Counted from the stretch's first letter, positions 1-8,768 are shown. The stretch: 64,000 nt of DNA from Stenotrophomonas maltophilia (GCF_003205835.1 NZ_CP029773.1:2636501-2700500), one strand, 5' to 3'. Numbers and translations are program-made. The notes: generated by a model from the sequence alone, not told the origin.

Positions 1-2328
1 CGGCGCCTGCGCGCCCTGCCCCGGCCAGTCCTTGTTCGGCTCGGCCTGCATGCTGAAGCGCAGCTCGCCGCCGGCCAGGATCTCGTCATGGCGCAGGAAG
101 GTGCGCTGTAGCGGCTTGCCGTTGAGGCTCACGCTGCCCACATAGGTGTGCTTGTCATCCAGCCCATCGGCCACGATGGTGAAGGTCTTGCCGTTCGGCA
201 GGCGCATCGTGGTCTTCGGCAGGAACGGGCGGCCGAGGATGTACTCGCCCGAGCCCGGCGCCACCGGATAGAAGCCCAGCGCGGTGAACACGTACCACGC
301 CGACATCTGGCCGACGTCATCGTTGCCGGCCAGGCCATCGGGGCGGTCGGCGTACTGGGTGTCCATGATCTGCTTCAGGCGCGCCTGGGTGCGCCACGGC
401 TGGCCGGCATACGAATACAGGTAGGCCACGTGGTGGCTGGGCTCGTTGCCATGCGCATACCAGCCGATCAGGCCGGTGATGTCTTCCATGTGCTCGAAGA
501 TGGATGGATCGACCTTGGCGTTGAACACTTCGTCCAGGCGCGCGAGCAGCTTGTCGCTGCCCCCGTGCGCGGCGGCCAGGCCGGCCACGTCCTGCGGCAC
601 GTACCAGGAGTACTGCCAGGCATTGCCCTCGGTGTAGTCGGTGCCGTAGCCACTGGCGCTGGGGTCGAATGGCGTGCGGAAGCTGCCATCGCGCTTGCGT
701 GCGCGCATGAAGCCGGTGTCCTTGTCGAAGGCGTTGCGCCAGTTGCCGGCGCGCGTGTCGAAGGTGGCCGCAACATCGGTCTTGCCCATCGCCTGCGCCA
801 TTCGAGCAATGGTCCAGTCATCGAACGCGTATTCCAGCGTCTTGCTGGCCGCTTCGCCTTCCTCGTCGATCGGCACATAGCCCAGCTCGCGGTACTGTGC
901 GATGCCGTCGTAGGGACCGTAGTTGGCGGTCTCGACCATCGCCTTCAGCGCCTTGTCGGCGTCGAAGCCGCGGATGCCCTTCACGTAGGCATCGGCGATC
1001 ACTGGCACCGCGTGGTAGCCGATCATGCACCAGTCTTCCAGGCCATGGAACGACCACACCGGCAGCATCCCGTAGGGGCTGTGCTCATGGTGGGCCAGCA
1101 TCGAATTGACGAAATCGCTGTTGCGCTTCTCCGGCTGCACCAGCGTCAGCAAAGGGTGCAGCGCACGGTAGGTGTCCCACAGCGAGAACGTCGAATAGTT
1201 CGTGAAACCATCGGCTTTGTGCACCGCGTTGTCCGAACCACGGTACTGGCCATCGGCATCCATGAACAACGTCGGCCCCAGCATCGTGTGGTACAGCGCG
1301 GTATAGGCGCTGCGTCGCGCATGTTCCGGCGCATCGATATCGAGCACCGACAGCGCCTGCGTCCATTCCTGCTTTGCCTGCGCACGCACGCGGTCGAAAT
1401 CGAAGCCGGCCACCTCCGCGTCGAGGTTGGCAATGGCACCGGCTTCGCTGACCGGCGAGATCGCCACCTTGACCACCAGCGGTGCGTCCAGCTTGCCGAA
1501 GGCGAAGGTACCGACCAGCTGACGGCCTTCGATCTGCGCCCGCTGCGCTGGATTCTTCTCGCCCGGCGGCGGGAAGCCCTTGTAGACGATGTCCTGCTCG
1601 GTGTTGTGCAGCTCATGCCCGGAAAGCGGCCGCGAGAAACGCATCGCGAAGTACAGCTGGCGGCCCGGCGCCCAGCCGCGCGTCTCGCGGAAGCCGGTCA
1701 CGGTGCCATCGGCGCGCACCCGCACCCGCGACCACAGCACCTTGCCCGGGTAGTCGTACATGCTGGTGCGCATGTCCAGCAGCACCTTGGCATCGGTGCC
1801 CTTGGGGAAGGCATAGCGGTGCACGCCCACGCGCGCGCTGGTGGTCAGTTCGGCGCGAACCTTGTAGTCGTCCAGGGTGACCGCGTAGTAGCCCGGCTCA
1901 GCCTTCTCGTCATCGTGGCGGAAGCGCGACGCGTAACCGCTGCGCGGCTTTTCCGGGTCACCGCGCTCCAGGCCGGGATTGCCGGTGAACGGCATCAGCA
2001 GGATGTCGCCGAGGTCCGAATGACCGGTGCCGGAAAAATGCGTGTGCGAGAAGCCGACGATGCTGCTGTCGTCGTAACGGTAGCCGGCTGCCCAGCCATA
2101 GGCCTTTTCGCGCGGCTGGATGCGTGTGTCCGGGCTGAGCTGGACCATGCCGAATGGCACCGTGGCACCCGGGTAGGTGTGGCCTTCGCCACCGGTACCA
2201 ATGAACGGGTCGACCGAAGCGTATGCCCTGTCGGCGGCCGTTTTGGCGGGAGCGGCCGACGCCAGGCCGGAAGCGAGCATCGCCGTGGCGGCGACAGCGA
2301 TCAGGAGACGACGGTCCAGCGTGGGCAT
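1..2328 (-). CDS. GH92 family alpha-1,2-mannosidase, secreted (3' end beyond window)
   Basis: Reading leftwards from an ATG at 2326-2328, 776 codons run open to the first base of the window, so only a short C-terminal tail is missing for a family of roughly 750-800 residues. The first ~26 residues form a Sec signal peptide (hydrophobic core ending ASGLASA). Family landmarks follow: the N-terminal GTGGEGHTYPGATVPFGM block near residue 45, SLWDTYRALHPLL in the middle, and GNDDVGQMSAWYVF with ALGFYPVAPGS near the C-terminus. GH92 enzymes are calcium-dependent exo-alpha-mannosidases that trim mannose from N-glycans and mannans, usually in the periplasm or at the cell surface. The long open frame on the opposite strand (148-2577) is a GC-rich shadow. 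Family assignment is firm; linkage specificity is inferred. Confidence 0.93.
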   Translation of the reverse strand, partial: MPTLDRRLLIAVAATAMLASGLASAAPAKTAADRAYASVDPFIGTGGEGHTYPGATVPFGMVQLSPDTRIQPREKAYGWAAGYRYDDSSIVGFSHTHFSGTGHSDLGDILLMPFTGNPGLERGDPEKPRSGYASRFRHDDEKAEPGYYAVTLDDYKVRAELTTSARVGVHRYAFPKGTDAKVLLDMRTSMYDYPGKVLWSRVRVRADGTVTGFRETRGWAPGRQLYFAMRFSRPLSGHELHNTEQDIVYKGFPPPGEKNPAQRAQIEGRQLVGTFAFGKLDAPLVVKVAISPVSEAGAIANLDAEVAGFDFDRVRAQAKQEWTQALSVLDIDAPEHARRSAYTALYHTMLGPTLFMDADGQYRGSDNAVHKADGFTNYSTFSLWDTYRALHPLLTLVQPEKRNSDFVNSMLAHHEHSPYGMLPVWSFHGLEDWCMIGYHAVPVIADAYVKGIRGFDADKALKAMVETANYGPYDGIAQYRELGYVPIDEEGEAASKTLEYAFDDWTIARMAQAMGKTDVAATFDTRAGNWRNAFDKDTGFMRARKRDGSFRTPFDPSASGYGTDYTEGNAWQYSWYVPQDVAGLAAAHGGSDKLLARLDEVFNAKVDPSIFEHMEDITGLIGWYAHGNEPSHHVAYLYSYAGQPWRTQARLKQIMDTQYADRPDGLAGNDDVGQMSAWYVFTALGFYPVAPGSGEYILGRPFLPKTTMRLPNGKTFTIVADGLDDKHTYVGSVSLNGKPLQRTFLRHDEILAGGELRFSMQAEPNKDWPGQGAQAP

Positions 2329-2546
2329 CGGCGTTTGGATCGATTCAGGTGGTTGCCGGATGCTAGCACCGGGCATCCCGTGCCGCATGTTGCAGTGCGG
2401 CCATCGGCCTTGCACCCGCTGCATGCCCTCGCGCGGCTGACGCCCGCAGGAAATGCGACCGGCCATGGCTCACCTCTACGGCTGTACCGGCACTTGCCGT
2501 GTACCCCGCCCCCTCCTACCCTGCGTCCACACCCGGGAGAGGACGC

Positions 2547-3140
2547 ATGCTCATCCGCACTGCACGATGGATCGTGATGGCAAGCCTGCTGGGTGTCGTA
2601 ACGCTCAGCCATGGCGCGCCGCCCACGCCCCCCGCCCCATCGCGTGCTGCCCAGGACGACTACACCATCCTGCGCCTGCTGGTCACCGACGACCAGGACC
2701 ACCTGCTGCTGGAACACAACCGCAGCGGCTGGATGACACCCGCTGTACGCGCCAACCGCAAACAGAGCATCCAGCAGGCGCTGCAACAGCTCTCATCGGA
2801 TCTCGGCCTGCAGGTATCGCCGTTCACGCCGGCGGCCATCTACAGCTATCGTTTCAACGAAGATCCGCCGGACCCAAGCCACGACGCGGTGTCGTTCCGG
2901 CAGCACTATCGCGCCACCCTGCGGGCCGGGCAGCCACCGGCGAGAACCGCGGACAAGGAATACCGGTGGGTGAGCCGCGACGAGGCAGCGACGCTGATCG
3001 GCATGGAAGCGCTGCGGATGGAAACCCTGCAGGTGCTCGACCACCCCGGAACGCTGTGGGGCGGTGCGTTCGAGCTGTCATTCAAGGGCGATGAGGCAAC
3101 GGGCACCCGATTGATCGAACCGTTCTACCCGTTGCGGTGA
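2547..3140 (+). CDS. Secreted Nudix-like protein with a degenerate Nudix box
   Basis: I chose the ATG at 2547 because a GGGAGAGGA ribosome site lies just upstream and because it puts a signal peptide (hydrophobic MASLLGVVTLSHG) at the N-terminus; an upstream ATG at 2499 would bury it. The mature part starts DDYTILRLLVTDDQDHLLLEHN, the usual first strand pair of a Nudix fold, and ends in a WVSRDEAATL segment typical of Nudix C-termini. The catalytic box, which should read GX5EX7REUXEEXGU, is replaced by QSIQQALQQLSSDLGLQV. The REXXEE metal ligands are therefore gone and hydrolase activity is doubtful. Fold assignment is from pattern only; role unknown. The neighbours are unrelated and it is probably monocistronic. 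Confidence 0.7.
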   Translation: MLIRTARWIVMASLLGVVTLSHGAPPTPPAPSRAAQDDYTILRLLVTDDQDHLLLEHNRSGWMTPAVRANRKQSIQQALQQLSSDLGLQVSPFTPAAIYSYRFNEDPPDPSHDAVSFRQHYRATLRAGQPPARTADKEYRWVSRDEAATLIGMEALRMETLQVLDHPGTLWGGAFELSFKGDEATGTRLIEPFYPLR

Positions 3141-3206
3141 GGTCAGAACCGACGGGATAGCGTCGGCTGCGTCTTGCGCGGCGCGGAACCGCCGCGCTCC
3201 GCGCGA

Positions 3207-3232
3207 CAGCCGAGCATGGGCTCGGCGCTACG
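3207..3232. repeat. SMAG-like palindromic repeat
   Basis: The stem GCCGAGC/GCTCGGC around an ATGG loop is followed by GCTAC, the terminal signature of the short palindromes dispersed through Stenotrophomonas genomes. It lies between two convergent genes and may act as a transcript-end hairpin. Confidence 0.6.
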
Positions 3233-3250
3233 GCAGATCGATCGGCCTCG

Positions 3251-3667
3251 CTACGCCGCCAGTGCCTTCTGGATATCCGCCAACGGTGCGTTGGTCAGGT
3301 CCTTGGCGATATCGCCGAGCAGGCGTGCCTGGACCTCTTTGTGCAGCAACGGACGGATGCGGCCCAGCGTGGTCGGATCAGCGATCAACACCAGATGCGC
3401 ATAGCGGTTCTTCAAGGCATCCTCGTTGAGCTGTTCGGCCACCTGCTTGGCGAACGTTGCCTCGTTGAGTTGCGAGACCGACATGTCCTTGGGCACCGCC
3501 CCGGCCGGGCCCTGCCCGGACACGCCCTGCTCACTGATGTCCTGCAGACGCAGCTCGCCTTCCTGCTTCAGGGTCAACTGATGGTTGCTGCCCACGTTGG
3601 TGAACACCCGCGCCGAACCACCGTCGGCTACCACGATCAGCGTTCCTTCGGGAATCGTCCGCGCCAT
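3251..3667 (-). CDS. Host-attachment family protein (bacterial archaeo-eukaryotic release-factor-like fold)
   Basis: 138 residues from the ATG at 3665-3667, with an upstream GGAGGAT ribosome site; a longer frame to 3727 adds unrelated residues. The sequence has the layout of the Host_attach family: a first strand LIVVADGGSARVFTNVG, a middle segment of the EQGVSGQGPAG type, FAKQVAEQLNEDAL, then HLVLIADPTTLGRIRPLLHK and a closing AKDLTNAPLADIQKAL. Family members resemble domain 2/3 of eRF1-type proteins and were named after an Agrobacterium attachment phenotype; their biochemical role is still unclear. No signal peptide, so cytoplasmic. The gene converges on the Nudix-like gene to its left and stands alone. 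Confidence 0.85.
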   Translation of the reverse strand: MARTIPEGTLIVVADGGSARVFTNVGSNHQLTLKQEGELRLQDISEQGVSGQGPAGAVPKDMSVSQLNEATFAKQVAEQLNEDALKNRYAHLVLIADPTTLGRIRPLLHKEVQARLLGDIAKDLTNAPLADIQKALAA

Positions 3668-3829
3668 TGCATCCTCCATCAATCCAAAAAGTGGGTGTGC
3701 GCTCCACCTTATGCACGCCGATGTCACCAGAGCGCGTACAGGATGTGATTACGTCATCGCAATCTGAAATCCGCCCTAAATTTGCCCGGAGGCCTGCCGC
3801 TATGGCCTCCATCATCGCGAGGAACCTCT

Positions 3830-4057
3830 GTGTACGCTGGCTCACTGTTCCACGTCTGCTTCGCCACCAGCCTGGCCATTGCCGGCTGCGCCGGTTGCAT
3901 CCACCAGTTCCTGCAGGGCCAACCGTTCTTCGCCCTGGCCTTCATGCTTTCGGTACTCACGATGATCGGCGCCGCATTGGTCACGCGGAAACTGGCACTG
4001 CCGGGCGCCCTGGCGATGGCCTGCACGGTGTTCGGCTTGATGGCGAAGTCGGCCTGA
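3830..4057 (+). CDS. Small two-helix membrane protein
   Basis: 75 residues from a GTG at 3830, chosen because GCGAGGA sits 6-7 bases upstream; an in-frame ATG at 3782 lacks this. Two hydrophobic stretches are visible: about residues 7-30 (HVCFATSLAIAGCAGCI) and residues 33-70 (FFALAFMLSVLTMIGAAL, then ALAMACTVFGLMA). Three cysteines cluster in helix 1. There is no recognisable family motif. The translation is hydrophobic throughout and the codon use is like its neighbours, so it is probably a real inner-membrane protein, but its function cannot be read from sequence. Confidence 0.55.
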   Translation: MYAGSLFHVCFATSLAIAGCAGCIHQFLQGQPFFALAFMLSVLTMIGAALVTRKLALPGALAMACTVFGLMAKSA

Positions 4058-4534
4058 GCCTTCTGAACAGGCGAGATGGAACACAGCGTGCAGATCAGCC
4101 TGCTTCGCTGCATGCTCACGCCGATGCCGTTATGATGAACGGATGATCGACACGACCCACTACGTGACGGGCGCACCTGTTACGTGGGAAGCACTGCCGA
4201 CCGGCGCTTCGCTTGCCACGAATGCTCCCGCCCTGCATTTCCATCGCCTCGCGCTGGATCCCGGCGGATGACGCCCGCAGGCCCACGGCCTGCCTTCCCC
4301 ACACGCTGATGTGACACGCGGCTGCCAACTGCGCGACCGTTGTGATCCCGTTGCCGCGTTTCCGCCGTTGCGGCGGTGCTTTGCCGTGCGCGTGGCGTTG
4401 CGCCTGCACACGTTCCCCGGCCCCCACGCCGCCTTCCGATGCCCCTGCGCCACTTGCGCCTGCATCGCCGTTTCCGATTTCCGGGACACACCACGCCGCC
4501 CATTCCCCTATTCCATACCTACAAGGGAGCCCCC
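4058..4534. other. Long intergenic stretch before the MFS gene
   Basis: About 480 bases with no convincing gene. A 42-codon frame starting ATG at 4143 and ending TGA at 4271 (MIDTTHYVTGAPVTWEALP...) has no clear ribosome site and I do not call it. No promoter with good -35/-10 hexamers or riboswitch-like structure is evident. The last 20 bases carry the AAGGGAG ribosome site of the downstream transporter. Confidence 0.4.
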
Positions 4535-6022
4535 ATGCAGGACACGCCCGAGGCACATGCCCATTTCGGCTGGTTCAAACGCCGCCGCCACCTGAAGGTC
4601 GATGAGATCACCGTCGTCGACAAGCCCATGCTCAAGCGCGCCGTGGGCGCCGCCGCACTCGGCAATGCCATGGAGTGGTTCGACTTCGGTGTCTACGGCT
4701 ATCTCGCCGTCACCATCGGCCAGGTGTTCTTCCCGTCGAGCAATCCCACCGCACAGGTGATCGCAGCCTTCGCCACCTTCACCGTGGCATTCCTGGTGCG
4801 TCCACTCGGCGGTCTGGTGTTCGGCCCGCTCGGCGACCGCTATGGGCGCCAGAAAGTACTGGCGTTCACCATGATCCTGATGGCGCTGGGTACCTTTGCG
4901 ATCGGCCTGATTCCTTCCTACGAGCGGATCGGCATCTGGGCACCGGTGCTGTTGCTGCTGGCGCGCGTGGTGCAGGGCTTTTCCACTGGCGGCGAGTATG
5001 GCGGTGCGGCCACCTTCATCGCCGAGTATTCCACCGACCGCAACCGCGGCCTGATGGGCAGCTGGCTGGAGTTCGGCACGCTGGGCGGCTACATCGCCGG
5101 CGCCGGTACCGTGACCGCGCTGCACATGCTGTTGAGCAGCGAACAGATGCTGGACTGGGGCTGGCGCATTCCATTCCTGGTGGCCGGCCCGCTGGGCCTG
5201 CTCGGCCTGTACATGCGCATGAAGCTGGAAGAGACCCCGGCATTCCGCGCCTTCGCCGAGGAAGCCGAGAAGCGCGAGCACGACCGGCCCGGGCTTGGCG
5301 CGCTGTTCCAGGTGCACGGCCGCCAGCTGCTGGTGTGCATGGGCCTGGTGCTGGTGTTCAACGTCACCGACTACATGCTGTTGACCTACATGCCCAGCTA
5401 CCTCAGCGTCACCATGGGCTACGCCGAGAGCAAGGGCCTGCTGCTGATCATCATCGTGATGCTGGTGATGATGCCGTTGAACATTGTCGGCGGGTTGTTC
5501 AGTGACAAGCTGGGCCGCCGCCCGATGATCATCGGCGCCTGCATCGCGCTGCTGGTGCTGGCGATTCCGTGCCTGCTGCTGGTCGGCAGCGGCAACGACT
5601 GGATGATCTTCCTTGGCCTGATGCTGCTGGGCCTGGCGCTGGTGTGCTTCACCAGCTCGATGCCGTCCACGCTGCCGGCCCTGTTCTATACCCCGGTGCG
5701 CTACAGCGCGCTGTCGATCGCCTTCAACGTCTCGGTATCGCTGTTCGGTGGCACCACGCCGCTGGTTACTGCATGGCTGGTGGAACGTACCGGCGACCCG
5801 CTGGTGCCGGCCTACTACCTGATGGGCGCAGCGGTGATCGGCCTGGTCACCATGCTGTTCGTGAAGGAAACCGCGGGGCTGCCGCTGCGCGGTTCACCGC
5901 CGGCAGTCGGCAGCGACAAGGAAGCCGCCGCACTGCTGAAGAGCGATGTGCCAGTGACGGTGGACCCGAGCCTGCCGCCACTGCCGGAGGCTGCGGAACC
6001 TGAGCAGGTAAAGCCAGCCTGA
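4535..6022 (+). CDS. MFS transporter, metabolite:H+ symporter (MHS/ProP-like) family
   Basis: 495 residues from the ATG at 4535 (AAGGGAG 6 bases upstream); the in-frame extension to 4376 would add an arginine-rich, non-coding-looking N-terminus. Twelve hydrophobic helices can be traced. The family signature GNAMEWFDFGVYGYLA opens helix 1, and the loop 2-3 motif is GPLGDRYGRQKVL, repeated in weaker form as FSDKLGRRPMI between helices 8 and 9. RVVQGFSTGGEYGGA, in helix 4, is typical of ProP/KgtP/ShiA-type symporters for osmolytes or organic acids. A soluble, proline- and glutamate-rich tail follows the last helix. The substrate cannot be fixed: proline/betaine, alpha-ketoglutarate and dicarboxylates are all possible. 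The gene is followed directly by a long inverted repeat. Confidence 0.88.
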   Translation: MQDTPEAHAHFGWFKRRRHLKVDEITVVDKPMLKRAVGAAALGNAMEWFDFGVYGYLAVTIGQVFFPSSNPTAQVIAAFATFTVAFLVRPLGGLVFGPLGDRYGRQKVLAFTMILMALGTFAIGLIPSYERIGIWAPVLLLLARVVQGFSTGGEYGGAATFIAEYSTDRNRGLMGSWLEFGTLGGYIAGAGTVTALHMLLSSEQMLDWGWRIPFLVAGPLGLLGLYMRMKLEETPAFRAFAEEAEKREHDRPGLGALFQVHGRQLLVCMGLVLVFNVTDYMLLTYMPSYLSVTMGYAESKGLLLIIIVMLVMMPLNIVGGLFSDKLGRRPMIIGACIALLVLAIPCLLLVGSGNDWMIFLGLMLLGLALVCFTSSMPSTLPALFYTPVRYSALSIAFNVSVSLFGGTTPLVTAWLVERTGDPLVPAYYLMGAAVIGLVTMLFVKETAGLPLRGSPPAVGSDKEAAALLKSDVPVTVDPSLPPLPEAAEPEQVKPA

Positions 6023-6039
6023 GGCTCGGCGGAGCCGGC

Positions 6040-6108
6040 GTTGTAGAGCCACGCCCGCGCCCGGTTGCCTTACGGGGGATCAGCCGAGCGTGGGCGTGGC
6101 TCTACAAC
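6040..6108. repeat. Paired SMAG repeats forming a long inverted repeat
   Basis: GTTGTAGAGCCACGCCC (6040-6056) is repeated in perfect inverse form at 6092-6108, enclosing 35 bases. The GTAG tips face outward. The pair separates convergent genes (MFS transporter and zeta-like kinase) and would form a stable hairpin in RNA from either side, so it may terminate both transcripts. Confidence 0.75.
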
Positions 6109-6118
6109 GCATGCGCCC

Positions 6119-6748
6119 TCAATCGCGCGCAGCGTTCAACTCCATCGCGCGCATTACGATGGGTTTGGCCCAGTCCGGCGTGTGCAGCAGTTCGGCCACC
6201 GAGACCGGGTATTGCAGCTGGCCATGTGCCATCGCCAGCACCGGCAGCGGTTCGACGCAGCCTTCGGCATCGGCGGGCGCGCTGTTGTCGTAGACATGCA
6301 GTTCGGCCAGGTGGGGCAGCAGTTCCAGCAGATTCTCGCGCGCCGAATCGAAGCGCGCATGGATCTTCTCCACCGGGATGTCATGGCCGCCGGCAGCCAC
6401 CCGCGCCGCAACGCGGGCGATATGCAGCTCCACCGTGGCCAGGCCGCAGAACCAGATCGCAACGTGATGGCGTTCGCAGGCTTCGCGCAGCAGGCGGGGA
6501 ATGGTGTTGCCGCCCAGCGTGGTCTCGAAGGCGAAGTCCGTGCCATCGGCCATGGCCTCGCGCAGGCGGCGGGTGCCTTCCTGCCAGGCCTCGGCATTGG
6601 CGTCAGGCAGCGGCCAGCCGGTCTCCACCAGGCGGCGGGTGAACGAATCGGGGTTGAACCAGCCCAGCCCTTCGGCTTCCAGCCAGGTGCCCAGCAGCGA
6701 ACTCTTGCCGGCGCCGTTGACGCCGGCCAGCACCAGGATCCGCCCCAT
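6119..6748 (-). CDS. Zeta-toxin-like P-loop kinase
   Basis: 209 residues. A P-loop AGVNGAGKSS sits at residues 8-17, followed by WFNPDSFTRRL (substrate-side Asp of the zeta/chloramphenicol phosphotransferase-like fold), DFAFETTLGGNT, and the lid-type segment HIARVAARVAAGGHDIPVEKIHARF carrying several arginines. Zeta-family toxins phosphorylate UDP-N-acetylglucosamine and so block peptidoglycan synthesis; chromosomal members of this short type are less well characterised. The start lies three bases after the stop of a Phd/YefM-type gene, so the two are one operon and form a plausible toxin-antitoxin pair, although classical zeta is paired with epsilon. Toxicity is inferred. Confidence 0.75.
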   Translation of the reverse strand: MGRILVLAGVNGAGKSSLLGTWLEAEGLGWFNPDSFTRRLVETGWPLPDANAEAWQEGTRRLREAMADGTDFAFETTLGGNTIPRLLREACERHHVAIWFCGLATVELHIARVAARVAAGGHDIPVEKIHARFDSARENLLELLPHLAELHVYDNSAPADAEGCVEPLPVLAMAHGQLQYPVSVAELLHTPDWAKPIVMRAMELNAARD

Positions 6749-6751
6749 CGG

Positions 6752-7093
6752 TCAGAGCGGACGGCCGAGGGTGACCTTGCGACCGCGACGGATCGGCTGG
6801 CCGAGCACCTTGCCCAGCCCTTCCCCACGCTGCAGGCCGGCCAGGGTCTGGTCGAATTCGCTGCGCAGGCGCAGCAGCTCTTCGTTGCGCTCTCCGGCGT
6901 CTCCGCCAGCCGCCTTGGCCAGCAGCTCCTGGTAGGTGCGGATGTCGACGATCACCGCTTCGGGGTGATTGTGGTTGGTAATGACCAATGCCTGTTTCTC
7001 ACGCACAGTACGCATCAGGCTCGGCCAGCCCCGGGTCTTCACCGATGAGGCCGGGGCCTTTTCAAGGCCAGGCAGATCCAGCGGCAGGGTCAT
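6752..7093 (-). CDS. Phd/YefM-type antitoxin-like DNA-binding protein
   Basis: 113 residues from the ATG at 7091-7093; a longer frame to 7300 runs into the neighbouring kinase gene and is rejected. Residues 18-65 have the Phd pattern: a short helix, then EKQALVITNHNHPEAVIVDIRTYQELL (the beta-hairpin and helix that normally dimerise and bind DNA). The C-terminal half is charged (RGEGLGKVLGQPIRRGRKV) and would be the toxin-binding tail. It is the first gene of a two-gene unit with the zeta-like kinase. A pair of near-identical palindromes directly upstream is the expected autoregulatory operator. Confidence 0.72.
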   Translation of the reverse strand: MTLPLDLPGLEKAPASSVKTRGWPSLMRTVREKQALVITNHNHPEAVIVDIRTYQELLAKAAGGDAGERNEELLRLRSEFDQTLAGLQRGEGLGKVLGQPIRRGRKVTLGRPL

Positions 7094-7124
7094 GGCACGG
7101 CTCCAAACGGCGACGGTTGTGGCC

Positions 7125-7150
7125 ATTATGCCCAATTTGGCCCAATTGGG
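7125..7150 (-). promoter_or_regulatory. Predicted operator/promoter of the Phd-zeta pair
   Basis: Two head-to-tail 10-mers, CCCAATTTGG (7131-7140) and CCCAATTGGG (7141-7150), are each palindromic or nearly so. They abut CATAAT, a plausible -10 for leftward transcription (7125-7130), 31 bases before the antitoxin ATG. Tandem palindromes overlapping the promoter are typical of Phd autoregulation. The assignment is inferred from position and symmetry. Confidence 0.6.
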
Positions 7151-7163
7151 GATAAATGGACGT

Positions 7164-8759
7164 TCAGCTGCCCGAACCGGGCCCCGACGCGCCCGGGGCA
7201 TCGGTCTGCAGCAGGCTGTCGCGCTCGCGCAGCGGGAAGCGGATCCAGGCATCCAGCCCCTGCGGGCCGAAGCGCAACTCGCCGCTGCCGGCCAGTTCAT
7301 AGGGCACGCGCTGCTCGATCAGCGCCCGGCCCAGGCCACGCTGGCGTGGCAGCTCCCAGTCCTCCACCTCGGCATGGCGCTCGCACCAGTGCAGGCCCAG
7401 CCAGGGCTGCCCGGCCTGAACCTGCAGGTCCCAGGTCACCTCGATGCGACCGTCTTCATGGCTGAGCGCGCCATGCCTCAGGGCGTTGGTCGCCAATTCG
7501 TGGATCGCCAGGGACAGCACTTCGGCCGCCTTCGGTGGCAGCAGCACGTCCTCGCCCTGCAGGCGATAGGCGGCCGTGGCCGGCATCTGCGCTGCGATCT
7601 CCTCATCCAGCATGCCGCGCAGGCAGACCCCCGCATTGGCGCCGCGGGTCAGCAGGCTCTGCGTGCGCGCCAACGACATCAATCGTCCGCACAGGCGCTC
7701 GGCATATTCGTCCACGCTGCTGACCGACGCGCGGGTCCGCCAGGCAATGGCGTGGATGGTCGACATGATGTTGCGCACCCGATGCTGCAGTTCGGCCAGC
7801 AGCACCGACTGGCGCTCGGCGGCGCGCTTGAGATCGTCGATGTCCACGGCAATGGCGAACACGCCGCTGACCTCGCCATCGGCGTCGCGCAACGGCGCCG
7901 CAGCGACCCGCGTCCAGCGCGCGCGTCCATCATCATGCAGGTACTGGAACTCCAGGCCGGGCACCACCGTCTCGCCGCGCATCGCGCGGGCGATGGCGAA
8001 GTCGTCCGGCCCGATGAGGCTGCCGTCGGCATGCCAGCCCCGCCATCGATGCTGGTTGGCCTCATCGGTGGAAGGCACCTTGCCGCTGGGCAGATAGCCA
8101 CGCATCTGGTCATTGGACAACAGCATGCGACCTTCAAGGTCGACGATGCACAGGCCCACCGGCAGCATCTTGAAGGCGAGCTCCAGACGGCGCTCGCTCT
8201 CGCGGCGACGCAACTCCTCGCGCTCGCGCGCTGCCTGCGCCACATGCGCGGCGGTGGTCTCGAACAGGGTCACCAGGACGCCATTGATGCGCCCTTCCTC
8301 ACCACGGATCGGGCTGTAGGTGATGGTGAACCAGATGTCTTCCAGCCGGCCGTGGCGCGCCAGCGGGTACAGCTTGTCTTCGAAGGTGAGCGTCTCACCC
8401 TGCCAGACACGGGTATAGAGTGGGCCGTTGATGTGCCAGACCTCGGGCCAGCATTCACGGGTCGGCTGGCCGAGCCCGCCGGGATGCTTGTCGGCCAGGA
8501 TCTCGGCATAGCCGTCGTTGTAGAGCTGCACCAGCTGCTCGCCCCACAGCACGATCATCGGGAAGCCGTGGGCCAGCATCAGGTCCACGGTGGCGCGCAG
8601 GTGTGGCGGCCACTGGTCCAGCGCACCCAATGCCGTGGACGACCAGTCGTGGCGGGCAATGCGGGCCGCCATGCCATCGTGGCGGGCATGCAGGCGCAGT
8701 GCGGGTGGCATCGCCCCGCGCGGTTCGGCAACCTGGAGACCTTCGATACGGCGCACCAT
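7164..8759 (-). CDS. HWE-family sensor histidine kinase with two PAS domains
   Basis: 531 residues, no transmembrane helix, so a soluble cytoplasmic sensor. Two PAS regions are visible: about residues 40-180 (FPMIVLWGEQLVQLYNDGYAEIL to FTITYSPIRGEEG) and about 195-315 (FKMLPVGLCIVDLEGRML to VFAIAVDIDDLKRAA). The dimerisation box LLAELQHRVRNIMSTIHAIA carries the phospho-accepting His near residue 325. The ATPase core has the N-box ELATNALRHGALS and LHWCER, the W-x-E that with the N-box histidine names the HWE class. HWE kinases often sense light or redox and feed single-domain response regulators. A receiver-only gene ends 9 bases upstream and is almost certainly its partner. Confidence 0.88.
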   Translation of the reverse strand: MVRRIEGLQVAEPRGAMPPALRLHARHDGMAARIARHDWSSTALGALDQWPPHLRATVDLMLAHGFPMIVLWGEQLVQLYNDGYAEILADKHPGGLGQPTRECWPEVWHINGPLYTRVWQGETLTFEDKLYPLARHGRLEDIWFTITYSPIRGEEGRINGVLVTLFETTAAHVAQAAREREELRRRESERRLELAFKMLPVGLCIVDLEGRMLLSNDQMRGYLPSGKVPSTDEANQHRWRGWHADGSLIGPDDFAIARAMRGETVVPGLEFQYLHDDGRARWTRVAAAPLRDADGEVSGVFAIAVDIDDLKRAAERQSVLLAELQHRVRNIMSTIHAIAWRTRASVSSVDEYAERLCGRLMSLARTQSLLTRGANAGVCLRGMLDEEIAAQMPATAAYRLQGEDVLLPPKAAEVLSLAIHELATNALRHGALSHEDGRIEVTWDLQVQAGQPWLGLHWCERHAEVEDWELPRQRGLGRALIEQRVPYELAGSGELRFGPQGLDAWIRFPLRERDSLLQTDAPGASGPGSGS

Positions 8760-8768
8760 GCGGCGCGA

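Noticed and set aside
148-2577. Long rightward open frame (809 codons) antisense to the GH92 gene
   Set aside because: Composition is Arg/His/Gly/Val-rich with no domain; it mirrors codon position bias of the true GH92 gene on the other strand.
4116-4556. Leftward 146-codon frame and rightward 42-codon frame (4143-4271) before the MFS gene
   Set aside because: No ribosome site or family pattern; composition is low in hydrophobic residues and typical of non-coding GC-rich DNA.
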